From Pinus tabuliformis (taxonomy: Eukaryota > Streptophyta > Pinopsida > Pinales > Pinaceae): 64,000 nucleotides of DNA. The stretch covers positions 869,383,650 through 869,447,649 of the forward strand of contig CM062810.1 of assembly GCA_031772625.1 (NCBI GenBank). Reading direction: 5' to 3'. This document shows positions 31,981 to 44,819 of this stretch, piece by piece. Position 1 is the first letter of the stretch, and the number at the start of each line of letters is the position of its first letter. Below the pieces are notes generated by a model that worked only from the letters and a program-made list of their open reading frames with translations, had not been told where the DNA came from and did not search any database. Made by a program: the position numbers and the translations under genes.

Positions 31981-32829
31981 AGCTTGTCTGTTCTACAGAA
32001 AATTTGGTATACGCAAGCTACGTAGGGGAGATCCGTGTATATACGTCGATTTATGCTGGGAAAGTCGCGTGTATGGTGTACGCGTGTTGAAGAAAGCATA
32101 GCCGCGTGCATACGCTATTTTTCTGCAGGAGAAGTCGCGTATATGGAGCTCTGAACAGCAAGGGCAGACTCCGGTTGGAGAAGGTCTGAGATGAGTATGC
32201 CAGAATTCTTCAGGCACAGTTTTAGGGGGTGCAGCAGGCACAGGTTCAGGGGGAGTAGCAGGCACAGGTTCAGGGGAGCAGCTTAAAGTCTCATAAAGCA
32301 TTTTTGGCATTTAGATGCTTTTGGTTCTAGTACACAACTGTTGTTGGTTTCAGGAGAAGGAGCTCAGAAGGAAATCTTGGTTGCTGATCTAAAAGATGTG
32401 TATCAGATGCTGCTTGTGACTTTCATAAGTCTTGGTCTAGATTTGTTGTCTCTATGTCATGTATCTCTTCTGTGATATCTCTTTTATGGTGTCAAGGTCA
32501 TGTAACGGCCTATGTTGGTTTCCCCACTATGCCTGGGATGAATGATGTAATATAATTGGTTGTTTCTGATGTATCCCCTCTTGGTTGGGAGTATGGATGT
32601 ATGTATTGAGTCTTTTGGTGATAGGAAGGTCCTTTATGATGTACAAGTCTTGGTTCTTTTGAAGAACATCTTTTGCAGGTCTTGCCTACAGTCAGAGGGA
32701 GCATGTTTCAGCACAGCCAAGCAAAGATATCAGCATGTACTCAGGGGGAGCACAGCCCTTTGCCCTTGATGACAAAGGGGGAGAGTGATTTGATTTGGTG
32801 TTGTTGCCATCAAGTCTAAAGGGGGAGAT
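31981..32829 (+). other. 3' untranslated region of first copy with two polypurine tracts
   Basis: No ORF is supported. It holds five CG-rich GTATACGC/GCGTGTA words at 32006-32145, three tandem copies of a roughly 24-base G-rich unit (GGCACAGGTTCAGGGGGAG type, 32207-32283), and two polypurine tracts: ACAAAGGGGGAGAG (32773-32786) and AAAGGGGGAGAT (32818-32829) directly before the middle LTR. The second serves as the standard plus-strand primer. Confidence 0.8.
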
Positions 32830-34329
32830 TGTTGGCATTATGAGACAAGTGTTGTCCTTGATGGAAAACCACACTGATGAGAAATCATAGTGCAGAAGGA
32901 CAGCAGCAAGGAATTGATGATCAGACTATAAGAAGAAGAGAAAGTTCATACATGCAGGTTCATTAAGCCCAGGTCGTGTGTACACGCCGGTTGGCTTCAG
33001 TAAAAGCGCGTGTATGTGGAAAACTTATCTTTGGTCCACGGCGGTTATTCCTTGGAAGTTGTGCCTATGGTTTTGGACCTTGGTGTCTCGACGGACGTGT
33101 TGATCCCTAGTTTTGAAGATGATGGTATTGGATTTCTATGGTTTTGGCCCTTGGTATTGAACATGGCCTAAGGCTATATAAGGAGAAGGAAATCATTAGG
33201 CAAGTGCATCTGAAAAAGGATTGAATATCTGATGAAGTATTAGATCCAGTATGCAGGTTATTGGTTGATGATGTATTGCTTGATCTAAGCTAAGGAGAGA
33301 TCTCATCGGTTGATGGAGAACAAGATCTAAGGAGAGATCGGGATCAAATGGTTTGAAATGAACTATCTTTATATGGTTGATTATGCGTATTTCTAGATCT
33401 GCATACTGACGCAATGTTATGTTCTGGGTATAACTGATATCTGGTACAGCTGCAAGTTATGAAAAATTATTTTTAGCTCTGTACGCAGGTTGTCTCCAAT
33501 AAAACCGCGTGTATACGTGGGTTGCCTTCATTAAAGTAGCATGTATCTTTTGGAGCTTTATTTTTGGGTTGCAGCTGGGTCTGACTGTTATTGCAGAGTT
33601 CTGTAGTCTGAACTGTGTTCTGGTGACTGGGTTTGACAGGTTTTCAGTGGTTCAGTGATTCAAAGATTGTTGATGCGAGTATTGGTTGTTTTGTAATCTG
33701 CTATGAAAGTTGAATGAATTGTGGTCTTCTGATTGTAATATTGTGCTTCAGGAATATCCAGTCTAAAAATGTATGAAAGGTGGTACCTGAAGGAAAGAAG
33801 ATTGTAGGCCAGCACCTACGTACTAGTATCTTAGCTAGTACAAGAGCAAAGGGGGTTGGAGCTCCCTTCCAAGAAAATTTGGAGAATGAGAGAAGGTTGA
33901 AGCCTTCAGCAGGTTGTAGCCTGCGTACTGGTATAAGGCTGCACCAGTACAAAAGATTGTAAACTGAAGTTTCATATTAAAGAAAGATAGAGACGACTTG
34001 CAGCAGGTGGTTTTCACCCACATTGGGTTTCCACCTTATATCATGGTGTTCATGTGTGTGGCTTTTGTGTGATGATCTGTTCTGTTATACTGCATCTGTT
34101 TACTCTTAATATGGTGAATAATGACCTGATGCACTTAACTGAAGATAAACTAACTGAATTATAAGTTTTCTGGTTATACGTTGTTTTCTTTAGACACAGT
34201 AGCGTGTACACGCTGGTTCACTTAACTGAAGTAGCGTATATGTTTCTGAGCATTGAAAAAGTTTTATTGATCTGATAATACTGATTCACCCCCCCCCCCC
34301 CCCCCCCCTTCTCAGTATTATTTCCAACA
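32830..34329 (+). repeat. Middle LTR of the copia array
   Basis: TGTTGGCATTATGAG to TTTCCAACA, 1,500 bp, TATATAA at 33175-33181, with the longest poly-C run of the three near 34288-34308. It shows more private changes than either outer LTR in the parts I compared, several of them C-to-T or G-to-A at CG sites (for example in the CG-rich repeat at about 32955-32995). It is followed by the primer site at 34332. Confidence 0.95.
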
Positions 34330-34388
34330 ATTGGTATCAAAGCAGGTCCTTCAGAGTAGCTTGATCGCTTGAAGGTAGATCGTTCATC

Positions 34389-37300
34389 ATGAGCAACTAC
34401 GAGAGAGAAGCATCAATCAGGCCACCAGTTTTTGATGGGACAAACTTCAATTATTGGAAGGTAAGAGTTACTGCCTATATTCAATCTCTTGGTACAGAAG
34501 TTTGGGACATCGTAGAAACAGGCTACGCTTTTCCTTCAGCTACTCCTACAGATGCAGCTGAGAAAAAGAAGTATGAAACAAATGCGAAAGCAGTCAGTAC
34601 CCTATTAGGATGTATATCCCAAATGGAATTCATGAAGGTAATGCACTACAAATCCGGAAAAGAGATATGGGACAAAATTGTCACGAGCTATGAAGGAGAT
34701 GAACAGGTAAAGCGTGCTAAACTTCAAACTCTCAGGATTCAGTATGAGACTCTCAAGATGTATAATGATGAAAGTGTGGCTAACTATTTTCTTCGGGTAG
34801 ATGAGATTGTTAATTGTATGAAAAATTTGGGTGAAGAAATAAAAGAGGCTATAGTGGTTGAAAAGGTTCTAAGATCATTGTCCCCCAAGTTTGAATCTAA
34901 AGTATCTGCAATAGAAGAAAAGGAAAATCTACGAATTCTTACTATGTCTCAGCTACATGGAATTCTAACTGCTTAGGAAATGAGAAAGGGAGGTCCATCA
35001 GACAGAAGAGAAGTTGCTTTCAAGGCATCAGGCAAAGAAGATTATTATGAAGCAAGCCACGTCCCAGAAGAAGAGGAAGAAGAATCAAATTTTGTCAGAA
35101 ATCTTCAAAGGGGTTCTGGAAGGTTCAGAGGTAAGTTACCTTTTAAATGCTTTGCTTGTGGAAGAGTAGGTCATTATGCTGCAAAATGTCCTTATAAGGA
35201 TAAAGGAAAGGAACCTGCTAGATGGAACAAGAAACAGAGTGCAAATAAGAAAAGCTACTACACTCATGAAGGTAGTGATGGTCTATCGAATAGTGATGAA
35301 GATGAACGAGGTAATGAATATAAGTTGTTAATGGCATTTGAAGATGATGATTATATGGATGCTATAGATGTGGATAACCTTTATGATGAAATTACTAGAC
35401 TCAAGAGATGTATAGAAGAAAAGAATATGATCATTGATACTCTACAATTTCAAATTGATGAAAAGGAAAAACATCTTGAAAAACTAGAAGGTGAAATTGT
35501 TGGTCTTAGAAAAGAGATTGAGAAAACAAAAGCTATTAATCTTAAATTTGTTAAAGGATCTGAAACCTTGGATGAGATTATCAATGTGCAGCGATCTCCT
35601 CTGATCAAGACAGGTCTTGGATATAATGGAGAAACATCTCAAGCCTCTACCTCTAAAAGTTATCTTGATGCAGCAAGGAGAAGCGAGCAAAGGCCAAATA
35701 AAAGTAATCAGGTGAATCAGGGACAGTTTACCTCAAGAACAAATAAAGACCATCAAGAAATTTGGGGACAAACTGCCTTAAGGAAAAACAGAAGCTACAA
35801 TCAGCCGCAGGTACAATCTTCCCAATTTGCTCCAAGAATAAATAGAAGCTACAATCGGTTGGATGATAGATCTGATTATCGCAGAAGTTTCTTTAATGGC
35901 CAATGCTTTTCTTGCCATAACTTCGGTCACAAAGCAGCTCAATGTGTTGCCTACAAGACAATCATGACTAGAGAAGCTCAAAAGCAAGGGAGAATGACTG
36001 AAACCATGAAAAGGACTTATAACAACTTTTTGGTTCTTGAAAATGAAGTTGAATGCTCTATTTGTAATAACTTTGGTCATGAAGACTCTGAATGCAGGAG
36101 CAGGTTCCGGAAGACAATTCAGAAGGAGCAAAACTCAAATGTCAGAACATGGAGAATAAAGGAACCACAACCAGAAAGATGTGGGATAGCCTTTTATGCA
36201 GAAGGTCAAGAAAGTCTATGGTACATTGACAGCGGATGTTCGAAGCATATGACAGGGGACAAAGAAAAGCTTGAGTCATATACCGCATTACAAAAAGGGA
36301 AGAAAGTTTCCTTTGGAAACGATATCTCTGCAGCCATAAAAGGAAAAGGTGTTGCTCCATTGAAAGAGAAGGTCAAAGCTGGAAATGTTTTGTATGTTGA
36401 TGGATTGAAGCATAATCTTCTGAGTGTCAGTCAGATGTGCGATCAAGGAACAGAGGTAATATTTAGATCAAATGGATGTTGTGTTCGTGATCTTGATACA
36501 GGCAAAACAGTGATCAAAGGAAGAAGGACTCCAAATAATCTATACATATTTGAAGAAAGACCACAACAATGCTATTTGAGCAAGGATGATGAACACTGGC
36601 TATGGCATAGGAGGTTGGGGCATCTAAGTTTTTCACAAATAAGGAAAGCATGCAAATATCAGGCAGTTCGCGGTCTTCCAGATATCAAAATTCCAGACAA
36701 CACTATATGCAAATCTTGTCAGTTTGGAAAGCAAACCAGAACTAACTTTCCAGAGAAGGAAGGATCAGCCAGCATACCTCTTGAGCTAGTCCATACAGAT
36801 GTATGTGGTCCATTTAGGAAAAGGACACCTCGAGGAGAAGAATATTTGATATTATTCATTGACGATTTCTCCAGGTTTGTCTGGTTAGGACTTATGAAGC
36901 ACAAAGATGAAGCATTTGAAAAATTCAAATCCTTCAAAGCCTTGGCAAAAAATGAATCAGGACACAAAATTAAGTGTCTCAGATCTGACAGAGGTGGGGA
37001 GTTTACTTCAAATGAATTCTTCGATTTCTGTGAAGAACATGGGATAAGAAGAGAATTCTCTACAGCTATAACTCCTCAGCAAAATGGAGTTGTGGAAAGA
37101 ATGAACAGAACAATCCAACAAATGGCTCGTGCTATGCTTGATGAGTCAGGTACTCACGCAACTTTCTGGGGTGAAGCTGCACATGCTGCGGTTATTATTC
37201 TCAACAAAACAAATGTCCGAGTAAATAGCACTCAAACTCCTCACGAGCTCTGGTGTGGTAAGACTCCTTCGGTGAACCACTTCAAAATCTTTGGGAGCAA

Positions 37301-39251
37301 ATGTTATATTAAGAATACTGATGAGCAACTTGGAAAACTTGAACCAAGAGCAGATGAAGGCATTCTTCTTGGTTATTCTCCACATAGCAAAGCATACAAG
37401 TGCTACAATAAAAGACTTGGCAGAATTGTTGACAGCATTGATGTAGTGGTTGATGAGAAGGGATATATTCCTAGGCAAGTTCATCATGAAGACATTGAAG
37501 AAGATGAAGGCTATTCTCAAAGGCAGAATGATGAAGAAGAAGAACCTCAAGAAGAACCAGAGGAGCAGACAAGAATAGAAGAAAAGACTCCATCCAGATA
37601 TGTTCAAAAGAATCATCCAGAATCTCAGATTGTGGGGCAGAAAGAAGCAGGAATACAAACAAGAAGAAGAATTGCAGAAGCTTCAAGCTATTTGGCATTA
37701 CTCTCTTCCACTGAACCACAAGATGTGAAGGAGGCATGCAAAGATGAATGTTGGGTCAAAGCAATGGATGAAGAACTTGAGCAGATCGAAAAGAACAACA
37801 CTTGGGAATTGGTTCCTAGACCAAAAGATAAAAATGTCATAGGGACAAAATGGGTCTTCAAAAATAAATTGAATGAAAATGGAGAAGTAATTAGAAACAA
37901 GGCCAGACTTGTTTGTAAAGGGTATGCACAGCAAGAAGGAATAGATTTTGAAGAGACCTTTGCTCCTGTTGCAAGACTTGAGGCCATCCGAATGTTCCTT
38001 GCTCTCTCAAGCTTTCAAAACTTCAAGGTATTTCAAATGGACGTGAAATCAGCCTTTCTGAATGGAGACTTAGAAGAAGAAGTATATATTGAGCAGCCAG
38101 ATGGTTTCATTCTTGGGAATGATCCAAACCTTGTATGCAGATTGAAAAAGGCTCTTTATGGTCTCAAACAAGCTCCAAGGGCTTGGTATTATCGATTGGA
38201 CAAATATCTTCACCAACAAGGCTTTTCAAAAGGATCAGCAGATAACAATCTCTATATAAAAGTTGAAAATAACAAATTGCTAATACTTGTTGTTTATGTA
38301 GATGATATTATCTTTGGCATCAATGAAGAGACTATGAGTCAAAACTTTGCCTTGGTTATGTAGAAATAATTCGAAATGTCACTACTTGGAGAATTGACAT
38401 ACTTTCTTGGATTGCAAATCCAACAAAATGAAGGAGGCATCTTCTTGTCTCAAACCAAGTACCTCAAGCAGATCTTGAAGAAGTATGGCATGGAAGATTC
38501 AAAGCCAGTATGTACACCCATGGTTATAGGATGCAGCCTCAGTGCAAATGATGAATCAGCAGCAGTTCATCAACAAACTTATAGATCCATGATTGGGAGT
38601 TTGCTTTATTTGACAGGTACCCGACCAGACATCATGCATGCAGTCGGAATAGTTGGGAGATTTCAGGCAAATCCAAAGGAGACTCATCTTCAGGCAGTGA
38701 AGAGAATTTTCAAATATCCTCAAGGGACACAAAATTATGGATTATGGTATCCTAGAGATACAGATCTCACACTTCATGCTTATACAGATGCAGATTGGGC
38801 CGGAAGCATGGATGACAGGAAGAGCACAAGTGGTGGTGCATTCTTTATGGGCTCCAGATTAGTATCTTGGTTCAGCAAGAAATAGAGTTCGATTGCCTTA
38901 TCTACAGCTGAAGCAGAATATGTGGCTGCGACATCTTGTTGCACACAACTTCTTTGGATGATGCAGACCTTGCAGGATTTTCAAATCACTTGAACTTCAC
39001 CAGTCTCTATCTTATGTGATAATACAAGTGCAATCAGCATTTCGAAGAATCCAGTCATGCACTCAAAGACCAAGCACATACCAATCAAGTACCATTTTCT
39101 TCGGGAACAAGTGCTTGAGCAGAAGGTCAAGTTGGAGTATGTTCCTTCTAAGGAACAAGTTGCTGATATTCTCACAAAACCACTGCCCAGGGAAACTTTT
39201 GAATATCTCAGACAAAAGCTAGGAGTTGTTGATGCTTCATCCTGCTGTTGA
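34389..39251 (+). pseudogene. gag-pol: Copia gag-pol, second copy
   Basis: Same 1,620-codon length as copy one, no frameshift, with stops at 34974, 38361, 38367, 38883 and 38991. Key residues seen: knuckles at 254 ([14 protein letters not shown]), 506 ([14 protein letters not shown]) and 556 ([14 protein letters not shown]); protease Asp614-Ser-Gly; GAG-pre-integrase around 736 ([12 protein letters not shown]); integrase acidic residues 804, 867 and 903 (35 residues between the last two); RT box YVDD at 1303-1306; RNase H DADWAGS from 1467 and a normal end [15 protein letters not shown]. From 34980 to 38360 it is open for 1,127 codons covering knuckle to RT. Four of its five stops cluster in the last 300 codons. 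Confidence 0.94.
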
Positions 39252-40101
39252 AGCTTGTCTGTTCTACAGAAAATTTGGTATACGCAAGCTACGTAAGGGA
39301 GATCCGGGTATATACGCCGATTTATGCTGGGAAAATCGCGTGTATGGTGTACGCGTGTTGAAGAAAGCATAGCCGCGTGCATACGCTATTTTTCTGCAGG
39401 AGAAGTCGCGTATATGGAGCTCTGAACAGCAAGGGCAGACTCCGGTTGGAGAAGTTCTGAGATGAGTATGCCAGAATTCTTCAGGCACAGTTTCAGGGGG
39501 TGCAACAGGCACAGGTTTAGGGGGAGCAGAAGGCACAGGTTCAGGGGGAGCAGCTTAAAGTCTCATAAAGCATTGTTGGCATTTAGATGCTTTTGGTTCT
39601 AGTACACAACTGTTGTTGGTTTCAGGAGAAGGAGCTCAGAAGGAAATCTTGGTTGCTGATCTAAAAGATGTGTATCAGATGCTGCTTGTGACTTTCATAA
39701 GTCTTGGTCTAGATTTTTTGTCTCTATGTCATGTATCTCTTCTGTGATATCTCTTTTATGGTGTCAAGGTCATGTAACGGCCTATGATGGTTTCCCCACT
39801 ATGCCTGGGATGAATGATGTAATATAATTGGTTGTTTCTGATGTATCCCCTCTTGGTTGGGAGTATGGATGTATGTATTGAGTCTTTTGGTGATAGGAAG
39901 GTCCTTTATGATGTACAAGTCTTGGTTCTTTTGAAGAACATATTTTGCAGGTCTTGCCTACAGTCAGAGGGAGCATGTTTTAGCACAGCCAAGCAAAGAT
40001 ATCAGCATGTACTCAGGGGGAGCACAGCCCTTTGCCCTTGATGACAAAGGGGGAGAGTGATTTGATTTGGTGTTGTTGCCATCAAATCCAAAGGGGGAGA
40101 T
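39252..40101 (+). other. 3' untranslated region of second copy with two polypurine tracts
   Basis: Counterpart of 31981-32829, nearly identical, including the CG-rich words (39275-39415), the G-rich tandem units (39478-39553) and the two polypurine tracts (about 40045-40058 and 40090-40101). Confidence 0.8.
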
Positions 40102-41591
40102 TGTTGGCATTATGAGACAAGTGTTGTCCTTGATGGCAAACCACACTGATGAGAAATCATAGTGCAGAAGGACAGCAGCAAGGAATTGATGATCAGACTA
40201 TAAGAAGAAGAGAAAGTTCATACACGCAGGTTCATTAAGCCCAAGTCGCGTGTACACGCTGGTTGGCTTCAGTAAAAGCGCATGTATGTGGAAAACTTAT
40301 CTTTGGTCCACAGCGGTTATTCCTTGGAAGTTGTGCCTATGGTTTTGGACCTTGGTGTCTCGACGGACGTGTTGATCCCTAGTTTTGAAGATGATGGTAT
40401 TGGATTTCTATGGTTTTGGCCCTTGGTATTGAACAAGGCCTAAGGCTATATAAGGAGAAGGAAATCATTAGGCAAGTTCATCTGAAAAAGGCTTGAATAT
40501 CTGATGAAGTATTAGATCCAGTATGCAGGTTATTGGTTGATGATGTATTGCTTGATCTGAGCTAAGGAGAGATCTCATCGGTTGATGGAGAACAAGATCT
40601 AAGGAGAGATCGGGATCAAATGGTTTGAAATGAACTATCTTTATATGGTTGATTATGTGTATTTCTAGATCTGCATACTGACGCAATGTTATGTTCTGGG
40701 TATAACTGATATCTGGTACAGCTGCAAGTTATGAAAAATTATTTTTAGATCTGTACGCAAGTTGTCTCCAGTAAAACCGCGTGTATACGCGGGTTGCCTT
40801 CATTAAAGTAGCGTGTATCTTTTGGAGCTTGATTTTTGGGTTGCAGCTGGGTCTCACTGTTATTGCAGAGTTCTGTAGTCTACACTGTGTTCTGGTGACT
40901 GGGTTTGACAGGTTTTCAGTGGTTCAGTGATTCAAAGATTGTTGATGCGAGTATTGGTTATTTTGTAATCTGCTATGAAAGTTGAATGAATTGTGGTCTT
41001 CTAATTGTAATATTGTGCTTCAGGAATATCCAGTCTGAAAATGTATGAAAGGTGGTACCTGAAGGAAAGAAGATTGTAGGTCAGCACCTACGTACTAGTA
41101 TCTTAGCTAGTACAAGAGCAAAGGGGGTTGGAGCTCCCTTCCAAGAAAATTTGGAGAACGAGAGAAGGTTGAAGCCTTCAGCAGGTTGTAGCCTGCGTAC
41201 TGGTATAAGGCTGCACCAGTACAAAAGACTGTAAACTGAAGTTTCATATTAAAGAAAGATAGAGACGACTTGCAGCAGGTGGTTTTCACCCACATTGGGT
41301 TTCCACCTTATATCATGGTGTTCATGTGTGTGGCTTTTGTGTGATGATCTGTTCTGTTATACTGCATCTGTTTACTCTTAATATGGTGAATAATGACCTG
41401 ATGCACTTAACTGAAGATAAACTAACTGAATTATAAGTTTTCTGGTTATACGCTGTTTTCTTTAGACACAGTAGCGTGTACACGCTGGTTCACTTAACTG
41501 AAGTAGCGTATATGTTTCTGAGCATTGAAAAAGTTTTATTGATTTGATAATACTGATTCACCGCCCCCCCCTCTCAGTATTGTTTCCAACA
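40102..41591 (+). repeat. Right LTR of the copia array
   Basis: TGTTGGCATTATGAG to TTTCCAACA, TATATAA at 40447-40453, with the shortest poly-C tract, broken by one G (about 41562-41571). It is followed by the second GCAAT and the rest of element B. Confidence 0.95.
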
Positions 41592-42000
41592 GCAATGGCT
41601 CTACTTGCAGTATTGAAGTACTATGTGACACTGCCAAATTCTCTTTATTTTATTACCATCCTTGTATTTGTTTCTAAAGGAAAATTTCCATTTGAACAAC
41701 ATTCCTAAAAGCCAACATGCATGGTAACTTATATCTTATATTCATTATATCATATTCGTCCAATCACTTTACTACCAGTCATTAATATTTATTTCCGGTT
41801 GTGCGTTTTCCACTTTGCCACCTAAGGTAAAAATCTATTGACATAATGGTAAAAATATCTTTTTTATTTCACAGGCATTTCAAATCTTTTGACGTGTATT
41901 GCTTTGATTGTCATTGCCATATATTACGACATTATTATTGATTTTTTGCTTGCATTTATGATTGACCAACACTTTCTCCTTTATTTACCATCCTTATCGG

Positions 42001-42600
42001 GCATCGAAAGGCCATTCAAAATGAACCTAAAGTGCTTAGGGTATCAGACCAGGCTCATGCGATTCTTGAGTGCGTCGGCTGGCTACAATATTTAACCAGA
42101 TTACAGGGATTTCATGAGGAGATGACACTTGAATTTCTATAGAATTTACAAAATGGTCACACCATGGTAAGAGGCAAGAACATAGTAGTCTCCAAAGTGA
42201 TCATAGCTGAAGTTATAGACTTCCAGCAGAAGGAACTAGATGGACAGACAAACATGTTCTTTTGTTGGAAGCAATCACAGTATTTCAGGACCTAGATGAG
42301 TAATTGGTGCAAAAAGGAAAAGGGGTTCACCCTACAGCTTTGACACAGCCATGGCAGGAATTGGCATCCATTGTGCAAAGGTACATCACATGTGACGAAC
42401 AATAGGACGTGGTAAAACCTCACCAACTTAAATTGTTAGCCATTATAAAACAAAAAATTACAGCTAACTTGCCATTTTATTTAAATTTTGTATTGCATGA
42501 TGTTGCTCGTCAGGTTAGAAAGGCAAAGGACCCACATACAGTCATTAGCCATCATGGACTGATCAAATTAATCATCATTCATGGACTGGCCCAGTAGCAG
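42001..42600 (+). pseudogene. Envelope-position gene of B, N-terminal domain
   Basis: Blocks parallel to A: NEPKVLRVSDQAHAILECVGWLQYLTRL, EEMTLEF-stop-NLQNGHTMVRGKNIVVSKVIIAEVIDF, KGKGVHPTALTQPWQELASIVQRYI, DVVKPHQLKLLAIIKQKITANLPFYLNFVLHDVARQV and VISHHGLIKLIIIHGLAQ. Stops and frame changes are frequent. Shared order and residues with A despite heavy DNA divergence show that the protein was once under selection in both lineages. Function unknown; possibly the domain named putative plant transposon protein. Confidence 0.65.
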
Positions 42601-43930
42601 CTAACCTGGGATAACCTTGTGAATCCTACTTTGGCCCCACCTATAGAAAACCCAACAATTGAACAGCAAGGGCCAAGAGTGACAGGTCCGAAAAGGACAC
42701 AGAAAAGGAAGAATCCCTCTTTGGCCTCAAGCTTAGCAAGGCGAAGAGGCTCTACAAGGTTAAAGTCATAGCGACACACCCCAATTCAAATAGATGAGGT
42801 TGGGCCATCTCACATACCCCCTCTAAGTCCATAAGATGTCTCTCTGCAAAGCTATGAGGAAGAGGTTGCCTGAGTGCTAGAAAATATGGGGATATTTGGT
42901 GAAGGAAGGGAGGAATCATGAAATTTTGAAGCACATAATTATGCCCCCAACCAGTATGCCCTTGCTGGTAGTCCTGGTCATGATGAAACCCTACCATTTA
43001 CTGATAATATGGAAGAACAGAGGGAACCATTTCCTTCTATGAAGGAGCCCCTTGAAGAAGAAGTGCATGTAGAGGAAACCATTAGGGAAGGAAGTCAAGC
43101 AGAAGCTACTAGTCCATTGGAACCCCCAGCTAAGGAAAACCCTACAGAAGAAACCCTAGATGGTGAAAATCAACCAGGGATCACCATTTTTATGAAGTTG
43201 ATAAAGGATAAGGCCCATCTTGAAATAGACCTTGAAAATGATAATTTCTCAAGAGACACCATTCCATTGGGGTCTCCTGAGAGGGAAGTTCATGAAGATA
43301 GAGACTTGGAAGGTGAAAATCCATCAGGAGACACGGTCCCATTAGAACCCCATCCTGATGTTGACACAATTCCACCTAAGCAGGGACCTAAAGTAAATAA
43401 AGCGGTACCACCACTGGTAAAAAGCCTCACAACAAAGAAAACATACAAGGATAGAGTTAAGAAGATTCTTAAGAATTATATGAGGGAAAAGAAAACAATT
43501 AAGTAGCTAAGACAGTGGTTGAAGGAAGAAATCAGGATTAAGAAAGTGAAAGCAGAATTGGAGACCACAGGGACTCAAACTGAACATTGCTCTTCAAACT
43601 GATATTGAAGAAAACACCCAAGTTGATTGTTGCATGATTAGAGAAGCGGCTAAGGCTATTGTTCAGATTGACCCAATGGAAACATAGGATGATGAGGTCC
43701 AGACAGAGGAGACATCTGCCTACATTCCCTTGGTAAGGGAAATGATCATTAGGAAATTGCAAAATAAACTAGTCAAGACTCAACAGGAATTGACTCGACA
43801 TAAAGAGGAAGTAGTGCCTCTTCGAGTACACCAGGAGTTATGAAATAAATTTGAGGCACTCACAGTCATAGAGGATGAGACTTTTTCTAATTACAAGGAT
43901 GAACAAAAGAAAGTCGAAAAAGCACAAGTC
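42601..43930 (+). pseudogene. Envelope-position gene of B, charged middle
   Basis: The best open part is 43009-43506 (165 codons), an acidic Pro/Glu/Thr-rich segment with a recurring pattern of the kind (D/E)-x-x-(D/S)-T-(I/V)-P-L (SRDTIPLGSP, SGDTVPLEPH, VDTIPPKQ). The C-terminal end is basic (KTYKDRVKKILKNYMREKK). It is probably disordered. It corresponds by position and composition to 14590-15720 in A; the sequence itself is not conserved. Stops lie on both sides. Confidence 0.5.
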
Positions 43931-44819
43931 AAGTTGCAAAAATCTAAAGATCAATTAGAGACTATTTTCTCTCTTTATTCATATGCCTTGTCATGCCAAG
44001 CTCCTACCATCAACTACGCATTTTTTTTACTGGAAAGATATCTCTTATTGAAGGTTGAAGTTGTTAAAGCTAGCAAGTCAGTGAAAATTAAGACCACCCC
44101 AGATTTTTTCAAGTGTTTCAAGGAATCGAATGAATAAGTACAACACCTCCTGTGTGAATTATACATGCATAATTTATTTTTAGAGGATGACTTAGACAAC
44201 AATCCTGGTCCCTTCATAGGGGATATCCAATTCCAAGCTTTTATTTTCTTTTCCACTAGCCAGATCAAATGGTCTAGGGCCCATAATACTTTTAGGAAGT
44301 GAGAATATGGCATAGACTTATGGGTTAGGGGAGAACTTACAAAACCCCTGCACCTCTCTGTCTAGCACAAATAGTTTATGAAACGAACGGGTGTTGTGAG
44401 CCAATTAGGACCACTGAACACAGATATCATACAGGTAGGGAAGAAGTAATTCTAGGAAATTAAAGAGGAAGCTTTATCTGCATCGAGACAGAGATGGGAA
44501 GCCTCCAACAATACTATCATGAATAGAGAGCCATTTGGATTCATGAATTTCAAAGCTGCATCCACTCGCTTACATCAATACAACAACATGGTCTTAAGCA
44601 TGGGCCCTGAGAGGATAGGGTGCCAATATAGAAGTCCAATTATCCAGTATGCCCCAAATGGGTACCACAGTGATTATAACTTGACAGGTCAACAAGTGAA
44701 CTAGGCTTTTGTAGTGCTTAAAAAGAAAAATGGTTTCACACTGTATAAGGAGGAATTATATCAAGCTTATTCCTTAACTCAACTACACCTTAACCATCTG
44801 ATTGCATGAGGACATGCAA
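43931..44819 (+). pseudogene. Envelope-position gene of B, C-terminal domain
   Basis: MQKSKDQLETIFSLYSYALSCQAPTINYAFFLLERYLLLKVEVVKASKSVKIKT matches A at 16087-16230. Then come CELYMHNLFLEDDLDNNPGPFIGDIQFQAF, RSPIIQYAPNGYHSDYN and YKEELYQAYSLTQLHLNHLIA. Stops at about 44135, 44302, 44364 and 44702. It ends just before the polypurine-like tract. As in A, I see no clear membrane anchor. Confidence 0.65.

Larger units (their letters stand above)
25566..41591 (+). mobile_element. SIRE/Maximus-like Ty1/copia array, LTR-int-LTR-int-LTR
   Basis: Three LTRs (1,493, 1,500 and 1,490 bp) alternate with two internal regions (5,771 and 5,772 bp), all in the same orientation. A single 5-bp target duplication surrounds the array. 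Each internal region has a tRNA-Met-type primer site, a 1,620-codon gag-pol frame without frameshifts and a double polypurine tract. Assignment to SIRE/Maximus rests on the long gag with a coiled-coil segment, the [13 protein letters not shown] motif, three knuckles and the protease-integrase-RT order. It is the youngest element in the window, by lack of indels. Confidence 0.93.

Noticed and set aside
37146..37658. 170-codon minus-strand frame, also present at 29875-30387
   Set aside because: Antisense shadow of the copia integrase-to-RT linker; its presence in both copies follows from the duplication.
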